Positions 26,584 to 33,654 of a stretch of DNA of 35,940 bases are shown here, in pieces. Source of the stretch: Prevotella sp. (GTDB taxonomy: Bacteria; Bacteroidota; Bacteroidia; Bacteroidales; Bacteroidaceae); assembly GCA_022771625.1 (NCBI GenBank), contig JALFCW010000067.1, positions 1 through 35,940 of the forward strand, read 5' to 3'. Under the pieces are notes generated by a model. It saw only the letters and a list, made by a program, of their open reading frames with translations. It was not told the DNA's origin and made no database searches. Position 1 is the first letter of the stretch. Each line of letters begins with the position of its first letter. The translations under genes and the position numbers were made by a program.

Positions 26584-26622
26584 AAATCCCCCTCAGGCAG
26601 TGATGTCGGAGGGGATTTTTGT
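26584..26622 (+). terminator. Rho-independent terminator of the FadL-like gene
   Basis: AAATCCCC-c-TC, loop, GA-GGGGATTT followed by TTTGTGTTTT. Ten base pairs with one bulged C, 33 nt past the stop. Confidence 0.85.
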
Positions 26623-26707
26623 GTTTTAATATACTCTGCTTCTCCGTATCTCTGTGTGGTCAAATATCTCCCCAAAAGTAAAAATGTCCTAAATATTTAT
26701 ATATATA

Positions 26708-26739
26708 TTTGGAGATTACTAAATTTTTTCCTACTTTTG
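26708..26739 (+). promoter_or_regulatory. Promoter of the sensor-kinase-like gene
   Basis: TTTG (26708-26711), 20 nt, TACTTTTG (26732-26739). Full Bacteroidetes consensus; predicted leader about 50 nt. Confidence 0.8.
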
Positions 26740-26794
26740 CAGATAAATAACTCGACAACAACAAAAAATAATTAATACAAAATAAAAAACGCTT

Positions 26795-28303
26795 ATGAAA
26801 AAGATACTCCTTTTCGTGTTCTATATCGCTATCAGCTGCCATGTCAGCACAGTGAAGGCACAAGGCAATGCCGACGCATTGATGAAACAAGGTCAGGAAT
26901 TCCTGGCCAACAAGGAATATGTGAAGGCACGCAGCACATTCTTGCATGCATTTAATGCCTTTGTGGCAAAGGGACAAAGCGACAAGGCCACTTACTGCGG
27001 AACCAGGGTGGCGTCGCTCTATTACCGCGAGAACTACTACAAGGAGGCTTTCGACATATTGAGGGCTGCCGACCAGTGCATCGTACAGGGTGAGCAGAGA
27101 AACAACTCCCAGCGCCCCGACCTCCGCTATGCCACCACCAAGGAGCGCCTTCAGATGTACACCCGAATGCGCAAGGCTAGCAGTGCCGCCGAGCAGATTA
27201 GCCGTCTTGACGCCTATGCCAATGCCGCTGCCAACGACTCGCTGAATAAAGACCTGCTCTACACCAAGGCCAGTCATTACTACACTTTCGGCATGACCGC
27301 CAAGGGTGATGAGGCTATCGACCAGCTCATCAAGGAATATCGTGAGGCAAAGCAATATGACAAAGTCATCGACACCTATCGCACCCTCATAGGTATAGCA
27401 CGCAAGAGTGGTAATGCCGCCATGACTTCGCGCACGTACGAACAATATATTATATGGAAGGACTCGGTGAAGGTGCTCAAGGCTCTCGACGAGATTAATG
27501 CCTTGAAGAAAGAATGTAGCGAGAAGCAGACAACCATCGACGACAAGGAAAGTTCGCTGCGCAACCGTCAGTATGTCATTGTTGCACTGTGTATTCTTGC
27601 CGCCATCCTCGCCGGTGCACTCATCTTTGGAGCTATTGTCCTTGTGCGTTTCATCCTCCTCACTCGCAAGCAGAAGAAAGCTATCGAGGTGGCTCGCGAA
27701 CATAATGAGCAGAAGAGCCGTTTCATACGCAATATCTCCGCACAGATATCACCTACACTCGGCAAACTTGATCCGAAGTTGCCGCCCGTCAAGGCTCTCA
27801 ATGGCTTTATGGCCCATATCGAGGAGATGTCGCAGTTGGAGGACACAGTGGCTGAGCCTTGCGAGATGGAGGAGAGGAATATATCAGCTTTCTGCGACTC
27901 TGTCGCCAAGAAGATGGAAGGCAAGATTGCCAACGGAGTCAATTTTGTTGTCAACGCTCCAAAGCTCAGTATGAAGCTTAATGCCGACATGCTCGAGCGC
28001 ATTCTTCTCCATCTGCTTGATAATGCCGCCTATTACACTCCCGCAGGTGGCAAGATAACTCTCGAATACAAGAAGCGTGGAGCGCACACCCATCAGTTTG
28101 TGGTAAGCGACACTGGCACAGGCATCCCCGAGGACAAGCGTGCCGACCTCTTCAAACCCTTTGCCGCTGTCCACGACCTCACTGAAGGCGATGGACTTGG
28201 TCTTCCCATCTGCTCGCTCATTGCAACGCGAATGAACGGCACGCTCTCCCTTGATGAGTCATATACAAAGGGTGCCCGCTTCGTGCTCGAATTGCATACA
28301 TAA
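26795..28303 (+). CDS. TPR sensor-kinase-like protein lacking the phospho-acceptor His
   Basis: Protein of 502 aa. Signal peptide MKKILLFVFYIAISCHVSTVKAQ, then TPR-like helical repeats in the periplasm (about 25-245), a coiled stretch, one membrane helix (about 260-289) and a cytoplasmic kinase part. The dimerisation helix reads KSRFIRNISAQISPTLGKL; where sensor kinases have S-H-E-I-R-T-P-L, this one has Ala316 in place of His. The ATPase domain looks intact: N box LLDNAAYYT (Asn410), G1 DTGTGIP (Asp439), G2 GDGLGLPI. No response regulator gene is adjacent. It may be a pseudokinase, or phosphorylate elsewhere; both are inference. An ORF on the opposite strand over its 5' part is a shadow. Confidence 0.85.
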   Translation: MKKILLFVFYIAISCHVSTVKAQGNADALMKQGQEFLANKEYVKARSTFLHAFNAFVAKGQSDKATYCGTRVASLYYRENYYKEAFDILRAADQCIVQGEQRNNSQRPDLRYATTKERLQMYTRMRKASSAAEQISRLDAYANAAANDSLNKDLLYTKASHYYTFGMTAKGDEAIDQLIKEYREAKQYDKVIDTYRTLIGIARKSGNAAMTSRTYEQYIIWKDSVKVLKALDEINALKKECSEKQTTIDDKESSLRNRQYVIVALCILAAILAGALIFGAIVLVRFILLTRKQKKAIEVAREHNEQKSRFIRNISAQISPTLGKLDPKLPPVKALNGFMAHIEEMSQLEDTVAEPCEMEERNISAFCDSVAKKMEGKIANGVNFVVNAPKLSMKLNADMLERILLHLLDNAAYYTPAGGKITLEYKKRGAHTHQFVVSDTGTGIPEDKRADLFKPFAAVHDLTEGDGLGLPICSLIATRMNGTLSLDESYTKGARFVLELHT

Positions 28304-28363
28304 TCGCGGTATTTACTGAACGCCGGAGAATTTTGCCGATACTTCATAGTAGCTGTGCTTGCT

Positions 28364-28425
28364 CTGTCAAGGATATGACAGCCGACTGCCAAAGCGATGG
28401 CAGGCGCCTATCATCGCTTTGGCAG
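28364..28425. repeat. Two tandem inverted repeats
   Basis: CTGTCA, 6 nt, TGACAG (28364-28381), then CTGCCAAAGCGATG, 12 nt containing GGCGCC, CATCGCTTTGGCAG (28386-28425), a perfect 14-bp stem. No T run follows, so this is not a standard intrinsic terminator. It could terminate transcription from the kinase-like gene by another route, stabilise the 3' end, bind a dimeric protein, or be a small repetitive element. Confidence 0.75.
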
Positions 28426-28672
28426 AGACTGAGAGGACGTTAGGACATATGATTTGACAAGCTATCGTAATACTGTAAAGATACTTTACATTTTTACCAA
28501 TTGTCCCATGGTGTTGGGAGTTGCCAATTCGACATTCCCTGTATTTTTCCAGATTATTATTTTTTTGATTCGGCTGAAATATCCATGCTATGTCTTAAGT
28601 GGTCATAAAAATTAAATTATTGTAAAAATCCACCTTTCTAACCACCAAATTAATGGTTAAACCATAAAAAAA

Positions 28673-28736
28673 TTTCCAGATTGACTGATGAATTTCCAGA
28701 TTGACAAGTCAAATTAAAATTTATTTATTAACTTTG
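28673..28736 (+). promoter_or_regulatory. Operator and promoter of the membrane AraC-type regulator
   Basis: Two direct copies of TTTCCAGATTGAC (28673-28685 and 28693-28705, period 20 bp; the identity extends two bases further left, AATTTCC). 23 nt later stands TAACTTTG (28729-28736). No TTTG lies at -33; the second repeat ends just upstream of that position, the usual place for an activator. The same arrangement, with the shared core TTTCnnnATTGAC and the same 20 and 23 spacings, occurs at 30098-30161 and 35485-35548, which suggests autoregulation of the gene downstream. Confidence 0.8.
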
Positions 28737-28790
28737 CATTAATATTAGGTGGTATTATCCACGCATTATTTACGAGGTGTTCTCTATTCG

Positions 28791-28862
28791 ATGATATATG
28801 AAAAAAAGAACATTAACGTGATATTCTTAGAACAAACAAAAGAATCAAAAAACATAACATAA
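28791..28862 (+). CDS. Possible 23-residue leader peptide
   Basis: ATG at 28791 opens a frame of 23 codons (MIYEKKNINVIFLEQTKESK...) ending TAA at 28860-28862, 9 nt before the regulator's ATG. It lies inside the predicted transcript. It has no recognised family and may be chance in AT-rich sequence; its position right before the regulator makes it worth noting. Confidence 0.2.
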   Translation: MIYEKKNINVIFLEQTKESKNIT

Positions 28863-28871
28863 TCAAATATT

Positions 28872-30062
28872 ATGGAATATGAGATATTCACATTGGAGGC
28901 GATAGCTCATTACACTCGTGGAGCCACGACCTTATTCTATATCTTCTGGAGCGTCTTACTTCAGAAATACAGACACCGCAACCGAATGATGCGCCTGCTT
29001 CATTTGGCCTCTGTCTTATTGGCAATATGCTATATCAAGGATTTTGTCTTTCTGATCGACGATTTGAAGTATTCGGAATACCTCAATGATCTTGCAGGTA
29101 TTATAGATATGCTGTATTTGCCCGTGATTGCCAGTTTCTTCCTCGAAGTGGCCAAGCCTGGGGCTGTGAGCGACAGGAACATGTATCTCTACATAGTCAT
29201 CCAATCGGCATTTGTGCCTTTGTATGTCATTTTCCCTATTGATGCGGTGTGTATGTTTGCCGAGTTTTTGGCTTATATCGTGTCAGCAACTACGGTTGTT
29301 TACATTACAATCTTCGTGATAAAGTATCGTCGGCGAATGTTCGAACATTATTCCTACACCGAGAATATCGATGTGAGATGGGTAATGTTCTCCTGCTATG
29401 CCTATTTTGCCGCACTGTTACTCTATTCATTGTCGTTCAGCTCAACCACATGGATTAGCGAGACCGGATTCAATATTGTCGGTATGCTGTTATGGGCTAT
29501 AGTGTTTAGAATGGCAAGCAGGCATCGTGTCATGAGGATGCTTGCCGCGCGAACTGATGCAAGCAAAGACAGCAACGTAATTGTTGAAAATGATATAGCG
29601 GAAAGTATTATTCCTGAGGATAATGCTGAATTTGACAGTGAGGAAAGCGCCGAGGATATCTGTAACCAAAGTGATTATAAAAAAATGAATATGAAAAATA
29701 TGATGGCACGCGAGACGCTCATCCGCAAGCGTCTCGACTATGTTATGACAGATCGCAAACTCTATCTCAGCCCGAAAATTACAGTTATGGACCTTGCGGC
29801 GGCAATAGGTACCAATAAAACCTACTTGTCTCTATTTCTTAATAATAACCTCCACATGGCTTTCTATGATTTTGTCAACAAGTACCGCATAGATGAAGCA
29901 TGTAGAATCATGGGAGAAATGACCGACAATCACAAGATGATGATGACAGAAGTGGCAGCTGCAAGCGGATTCAATTCCCTGTCGTCTTTCAATCGCTATT
30001 TTATTAAGATTAAGGGAATTAGCCCCAGTGAGTATCTTAATGCGAATAAAAAAATTAAATGA
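28872..30062 (+). CDS. Membrane-embedded AraC-family transcription regulator
   Basis: Protein of 396 aa. The first ~220 residues hold about six or seven hydrophobic segments (for example TLFYIFWSVLL, LLHLASVLLAICYIKDFVFL, MLYLPVIASFFLEV, MYLYIVIQSAFVPLYVIF, VSATTVVYITIFVI, AYFAALLLYSLSF, IVGMLLWAIVF). A charged acidic linker (about 225-270) follows. The C-terminal AraC domain has a first helix-turn-helix MDLAAAIGTNKTYLSLFLNN (about 305-325) and a second EVAAASGFNSLSSFNRYF with KGISPSEYL (about 359-390). It should bind DNA while fixed in the inner membrane. Its operator is repeated at two downstream genes, so it is the best candidate for their regulator. A strong terminator follows 1 nt after its stop. 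Confidence 0.88.
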   Translation: MEYEIFTLEAIAHYTRGATTLFYIFWSVLLQKYRHRNRMMRLLHLASVLLAICYIKDFVFLIDDLKYSEYLNDLAGIIDMLYLPVIASFFLEVAKPGAVSDRNMYLYIVIQSAFVPLYVIFPIDAVCMFAEFLAYIVSATTVVYITIFVIKYRRRMFEHYSYTENIDVRWVMFSCYAYFAALLLYSLSFSSTTWISETGFNIVGMLLWAIVFRMASRHRVMRMLAARTDASKDSNVIVENDIAESIIPEDNAEFDSEESAEDICNQSDYKKMNMKNMMARETLIRKRLDYVMTDRKLYLSPKITVMDLAAAIGTNKTYLSLFLNNNLHMAFYDFVNKYRIDEACRIMGEMTDNHKMMMTEVAAASGFNSLSSFNRYFIKIKGISPSEYLNANKKIK

Positions 30063-30063
30063 G

Positions 30064-30100
30064 AAAAAGTGGCTTTTCCACCGCGAAAAGTCACTTTTTT
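30064..30100 (+). terminator. Terminator of the AraC-type gene
   Basis: AAAAAGTGGCTTTTC, loop caccgc, GAAAAGTCACTTTTT: 15 pairs with one G-U wobble, then T. With A run before and T run after it should work in both directions. Its T run merges with the first operator repeat that follows. Confidence 0.9.
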
Positions 30101-30169
30101 CTTTATTGACCGAAAGATTTCTTTATTGACAAGTGACTTTCGGATATTTTTCGTAACTTTGCAGCCAAA
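30065..30169 (+). repeat. Terminator-operator-promoter cassette, copy A
   Basis: This 105-bp stretch recurs at 35452-35556 in the same orientation with two mismatches (30117 A/T in the spacer between operator repeats, 30157 C/T in the -7 box). It carries a terminator for the gene before and a regulated promoter for the gene after. Confidence 0.92.
30098..30161 (+). promoter_or_regulatory. Operator and promoter of the GLUG surface protein gene
   Basis: TTTCTTTATTGAC at 30098-30110 and 30118-30130 (period 20), 23 nt, TAACTTTG at 30154-30161. No TTTG -33 element. Predicted start near 30167 leaves a 25-nt leader. A second inverted pair, GACTTTCGG and CCGAAAG across 30111-30142, overlaps the operator. 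Confidence 0.85.
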
Positions 30170-30191
30170 ATATATAATTAACTAAAAAATA

Positions 30192-33100
30192 ATGAGTATG
30201 AAGACAAAATTACATCTAATCATTATGAGCCTCTTCCTGCTGTTTGTGGCGGGAGGGCAAAGTGTATGTCTTGCGGCAGAGTCGTGGAGTTATCCTTCAA
30301 GCAAGCCGGTAACACCTTTCGGCGGTGGTAAGGGTTCAAAGAGTAATCCTTATATAATCTCAACAGCCCAGCATCTTGCCAATTTGTCGTGGATGATAAG
30401 CAATGGAGAAGATTACAAGGGCGACTATTTTGTCATGACCAACGACATCGTGATGAACGATAATGTGATTGATGCCAATGGAGAATACAATAAATATAAA
30501 TGGGAATCTTTCACTCCATGGTTTAGCGCGGGAAAATACAACTCAGGTTTTGACGATGAGTTTATGGGTCATTTTGACGGCAAGGGCCATTGCATAAGTG
30601 GAATGTACATTGTTTACATAGAAGGCAATAATGGGTTCTATGGATTGTTTGGCCGTGCAGAGGATGCCACCATCAAGAATCTTACCATCAAGGACAGTTA
30701 TATGAATGTTAGTTCATGGACTCCAGAAACAGGTGACTATTTTCGCAAGTCCGCCGGTTTTATAGTAGGATACTTGGAAAGTGGCACCACAAAAATCAAT
30801 ATTAACAATTGCCATGTAGTGAACAGTGTAATAGAAAATAATTCACCTAACTGCTACATTGGAGGCGTTGCAGGAGCTTTAAAACTCTGTATGATTTCAA
30901 ACTGTAGTTTTTCGGGTAAGATCTACAACAATGCAATGAATGTATATTGTGGAGGTATTGCTGGAGTTGTACTGCGAGCCACGTTTGACTACTCTTCTGA
31001 CAACAACAAAATTTACAATTGTGCCACTGACGGCACTATCACAGCAATGAACGGATTCATTGGAGGAATGTTTGGCTGGATTAGTTGTGCTAAGGTGAAC
31101 AACTCTGTCAGTAAGATGAATATAATAGTATCGCCACAATATTGTGATGATTCGGGATATTATTTATATATAGGAGGATTTGCTGGGAAATCTTTTAGGG
31201 AAATTAAATATGAAGAATGTGCACAAATCGGAAACATCGAAGCCAAGGATGAATTCAATTTAAAGTATAATCTTAGTTCTAATTATCTTCAAGTAGCAAT
31301 TTCAGGGTTTACTAATTCATCTGGTGATGCATCGATTGCTGCAAAAGACAATCAATATTTTTATGATTGCGTGTCGATAGGCGACATTGATTTATCATTG
31401 CATATGAGACGAAAAACCTTTTCTGCTTTTTCAGGGTTTGTAACCCATACGGATTTTAAATATACTTTTTATGCTTTTGATTTGTTTGCAAAGCGTTGTA
31501 TATCGTACCACAAGGTGCGTTATTTGAATGATTACCCTTACCCTCATTGTTTTTACCCTATGTTCGGCTATCCAAGAGCTGAATATAAATACGTTGATGA
31601 AGCGGAGGACCTTTACTGCGGAATAGATGTGTTGGAAGGTCCCGTTCGTTATTGGGAAGGAGATAATGTTGGCGAAAAAATTTCTTTGGATGCAATCAAG
31701 GCTAAGATACCAGCACTTAATGCTGCTGCCAAAAGTGATAAATGGGCAATGTTTACCGAAACGGATGATGAGTCGTACAAGGGACTGCCAATGCTGAAAA
31801 TGTTTGGCGGAACATCAGGCGTATATGAAGGAGCAGGTACTGCATCATCGCCCTACATCATAAGGACAGAGTCGGATTTGAAGTCGCTGCAGACTTCCAT
31901 CAGTTCTGGAAGCAATATTGAGGGTAAATATTTCAGATTGGATGCCGACATATATGGCGGAAATATTTCCACCATAGGTGAGAGTAGCGACAAGCCGTTC
32001 AAGGGACATTTCGACGGCAACGGTCATGCTATCATAGGTCTTCGCCGCTGTCTGTTCGGCTATATGTATGGCACGGTGAAGAACCTCACGCTGCTCGAAG
32101 CCGACGTAAGCAGCCAGAGCGACGGCGCGATACTTGCGATGTATATAGGCAATGGCGAGGGAAGCGTGAATGCTGAGATAAGCAACTGCTATGCAAGTGG
32201 CATAGTAAACGTTAAAAGGGGATGGAGCGAGGCCATAACTGCCATCGGAGGATTGTGCAACCATATTTACGCTGGCTCAAAAGTCCACGACTGCTACTTC
32301 AAGGGCACGCTGCAGGCAAGCAACGACTCCTTCACAGGCAACTATATGGCTGCGGGCATAGCCGTCTTCAATAGCAACAAAAATGGAATATATAACTGCT
32401 ATGCGTCGTTTGACGTGAAGCAATCGGGAAGCTTCATCGGCGGAAGCAATGTTTATGGCATCAGCGACTACGGCATGAGCAACTGCTATGCCATTGTCTC
32501 AACTACGCGAACCGACAGCGGCTGCACCCTGCTCAATGCCGAGGCTGAGCTAAGTGCGTCAGCCCTTGGCGACCAGTGGATTCAGGGTCTTTACCGTCCA
32601 GTGCTTAAAGGCACGAAATACTACGAGGTGACAACTTCCGAGGGCGACATAACCTATCTTGATGGCATACCCGCCGAGGTTGCCGTTGAAGACGGTGAGG
32701 TGGCAAATGCTGCCCGTCGTGCCAATGCGAGAGGCACTGACGAGAATGCCGATGCCTTGAAGTCGAACTACATCACCTGTTATGTGCCTAAGTCGGAGGA
32801 AGAGCTGCACGACGTCATACTGTGGTCTCTCCCCAACGTGGCCATCTATTCAGCCGAAGACAAGATGGACGTAATCCCGAACTTCTACCTCGACAACCGC
32901 GAGGACTTGCAATATACTCCTACGCCAGGTGCTACTAAGGCCATGGGAGCGATGTACTATCCGCTACAGCCGAACTCCACGGGTTGGCACATGCTCTGCC
33001 TGCCAGGCTACGTCACCAAGGACTTGTTCCCCGAGAGCAGCCGCCTATTCGTTGTTGACGGTGTTGACAATGCTGCCATGACGGTTCTGGTGAGCGAGGT

Positions 33101-33503
33101 TGACACCATCTCACCCGCCACACCATTCATCGCCTATATTCCGTTGGAGGAAGAGAACGTTAACCTCGTGTCGTTCGGCGACCTCGTGTTCACCCCTCGC
33201 ACCGCAAGCGCTACGAGTCCGCTCATGGGCACATTCGCCAATACCACTCAGTCAGACTGCGCCACCGAGTTGTCGGCTGACGGCAAGACAATGCTTCATA
33301 GTCTCGTCTGCGACATCAAGCCCTTCCAGGCATGGCTTCCTGGAGTGAGTGGCGTCATGGCTTTCTCTGCTACCCCAACGGGCATAAAGCTCATAGGCAG
33401 GGACAGCGACGGCAATGAGCGCATCTATAACCTCCGCGGCATGGAGATGAAGTCCGAGAAGGGCATATATATAAAAGGAGGAAAGCTGAGGATTAAGAAT
33501 TAG
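30192..33503 (+). CDS. Large secreted GLUG-repeat surface protein, probable T9SS cargo
   Basis: Protein of 1103 aa. Signal peptide in the first ~30 residues (LHLIIMSLFLLFVAGG to CLAAES). Two homologous modules begin near residues 49 and 551: each reads SNPYII or SPYII, then a LxxL helix, KGDYF or EGKYF, and F(M/K)GHFDG(K/N)GH. GLUG-like units follow (GGIAGVV...NCATDGTI, IGGMFGW, GGLCNHIYAGSKVHDCYFKG). The last ~30 residues (RIYNLRGMEMKSEKGIYIKG to KLRIKN) look like a short C-terminal sorting tail of Bacteroidetes secreted proteins, so T9SS export is likely; this is inference. A probable role in adhesion cannot be proved here. The middle (31150-31600) is clearly more AT-rich than the second half. 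Confidence 0.82.
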   Translation: MSMKTKLHLIIMSLFLLFVAGGQSVCLAAESWSYPSSKPVTPFGGGKGSKSNPYIISTAQHLANLSWMISNGEDYKGDYFVMTNDIVMNDNVIDANGEYNKYKWESFTPWFSAGKYNSGFDDEFMGHFDGKGHCISGMYIVYIEGNNGFYGLFGRAEDATIKNLTIKDSYMNVSSWTPETGDYFRKSAGFIVGYLESGTTKININNCHVVNSVIENNSPNCYIGGVAGALKLCMISNCSFSGKIYNNAMNVYCGGIAGVVLRATFDYSSDNNKIYNCATDGTITAMNGFIGGMFGWISCAKVNNSVSKMNIIVSPQYCDDSGYYLYIGGFAGKSFREIKYEECAQIGNIEAKDEFNLKYNLSSNYLQVAISGFTNSSGDASIAAKDNQYFYDCVSIGDIDLSLHMRRKTFSAFSGFVTHTDFKYTFYAFDLFAKRCISYHKVRYLNDYPYPHCFYPMFGYPRAEYKYVDEAEDLYCGIDVLEGPVRYWEGDNVGEKISLDAIKAKIPALNAAAKSDKWAMFTETDDESYKGLPMLKMFGGTSGVYEGAGTASSPYIIRTESDLKSLQTSISSGSNIEGKYFRLDADIYGGNISTIGESSDKPFKGHFDGNGHAIIGLRRCLFGYMYGTVKNLTLLEADVSSQSDGAILAMYIGNGEGSVNAEISNCYASGIVNVKRGWSEAITAIGGLCNHIYAGSKVHDCYFKGTLQASNDSFTGNYMAAGIAVFNSNKNGIYNCYASFDVKQSGSFIGGSNVYGISDYGMSNCYAIVSTTRTDSGCTLLNAEAELSASALGDQWIQGLYRPVLKGTKYYEVTTSEGDITYLDGIPAEVAVEDGEVANAARRANARGTDENADALKSNYITCYVPKSEEELHDVILWSLPNVAIYSAEDKMDVIPNFYLDNREDLQYTPTPGATKAMGAMYYPLQPNSTGWHMLCLPGYVTKDLFPESSRLFVVDGVDNAAMTVLVSEVDTISPATPFIAYIPLEEENVNLVSFGDLVFTPRTASATSPLMGTFANTTQSDCATELSADGKTMLHSLVCDIKPFQAWLPGVSGVMAFSATPTGIKLIGRDSDGNERIYNLRGMEMKSEKGIYIKGGKLRIKN

Positions 33504-33530
33504 TTAACATCGTTCGACGAAGTCAATTAT

Positions 33531-33576
33531 ATCCGCGCAACGACTTATCGGAGAGTTGTTGCGCGGATTTGTTTTT
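33531..33576 (+). terminator. Terminator of the GLUG surface protein gene
   Basis: ATCCGCGCAACGAC, loop ttatcggaga, GTTGTTGCGCGGAT (14 pairs with one G-U), then TTGTTTTTA. 27 nt after the stop. Confidence 0.9.
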
Positions 33577-33595
33577 ATAAAAAACGTCCGATTTG

Positions 33596-33627
33596 TTTGG
33601 AGGAATGAAATAAAATGATTAACTTTG
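33596..33627 (+). promoter_or_regulatory. Consensus promoter of the AAA/PD-(D/E)XK gene
   Basis: TTTG (33596-33599), 20 nt, TAACTTTG (33620-33627). A full -33/-7 pair and no TTTCnnnATTGAC repeats: expression should not depend on the local regulator, unlike the genes on either side. It also shows that the in-frame TTG at 33625 is inside the promoter and is not the start codon. Confidence 0.85.
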
Positions 33628-33654
33628 CAGCCGAACAATATAATCATCCTGGTT

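Larger units (their letters stand above)
28304..28871. other. 568-nt gap with hairpins, operator and leader ORF
   Basis: No full-length gene is visible. From left to right it holds a small inverted repeat (28364-28381), a perfect 14-bp inverted repeat (28386-28425), an AT-rich stretch with IR-like TTAATGGTTAAACC near 28650, the paired operator repeats (28673-28705), a -7 element (28729-28736) and a transcribed leader of about 130 nt with a possible 23-codon reading frame (28791-28862). Confidence 0.7.

Noticed and set aside
26660..27703. A 347-residue ORF on the minus strand across the sensor-kinase-like gene
   Set aside because: It covers the consensus promoter and 5' half of a clearly recognisable plus-strand gene, has no recognisable motif and begins in the middle of the other gene; it is a shadow frame.
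28386..28425. CRISPR repeat or invertible promoter
   Set aside because: Only one palindrome is present, no spaced array of repeats exists, and the operator/promoter region is not bounded by inverted repeats.
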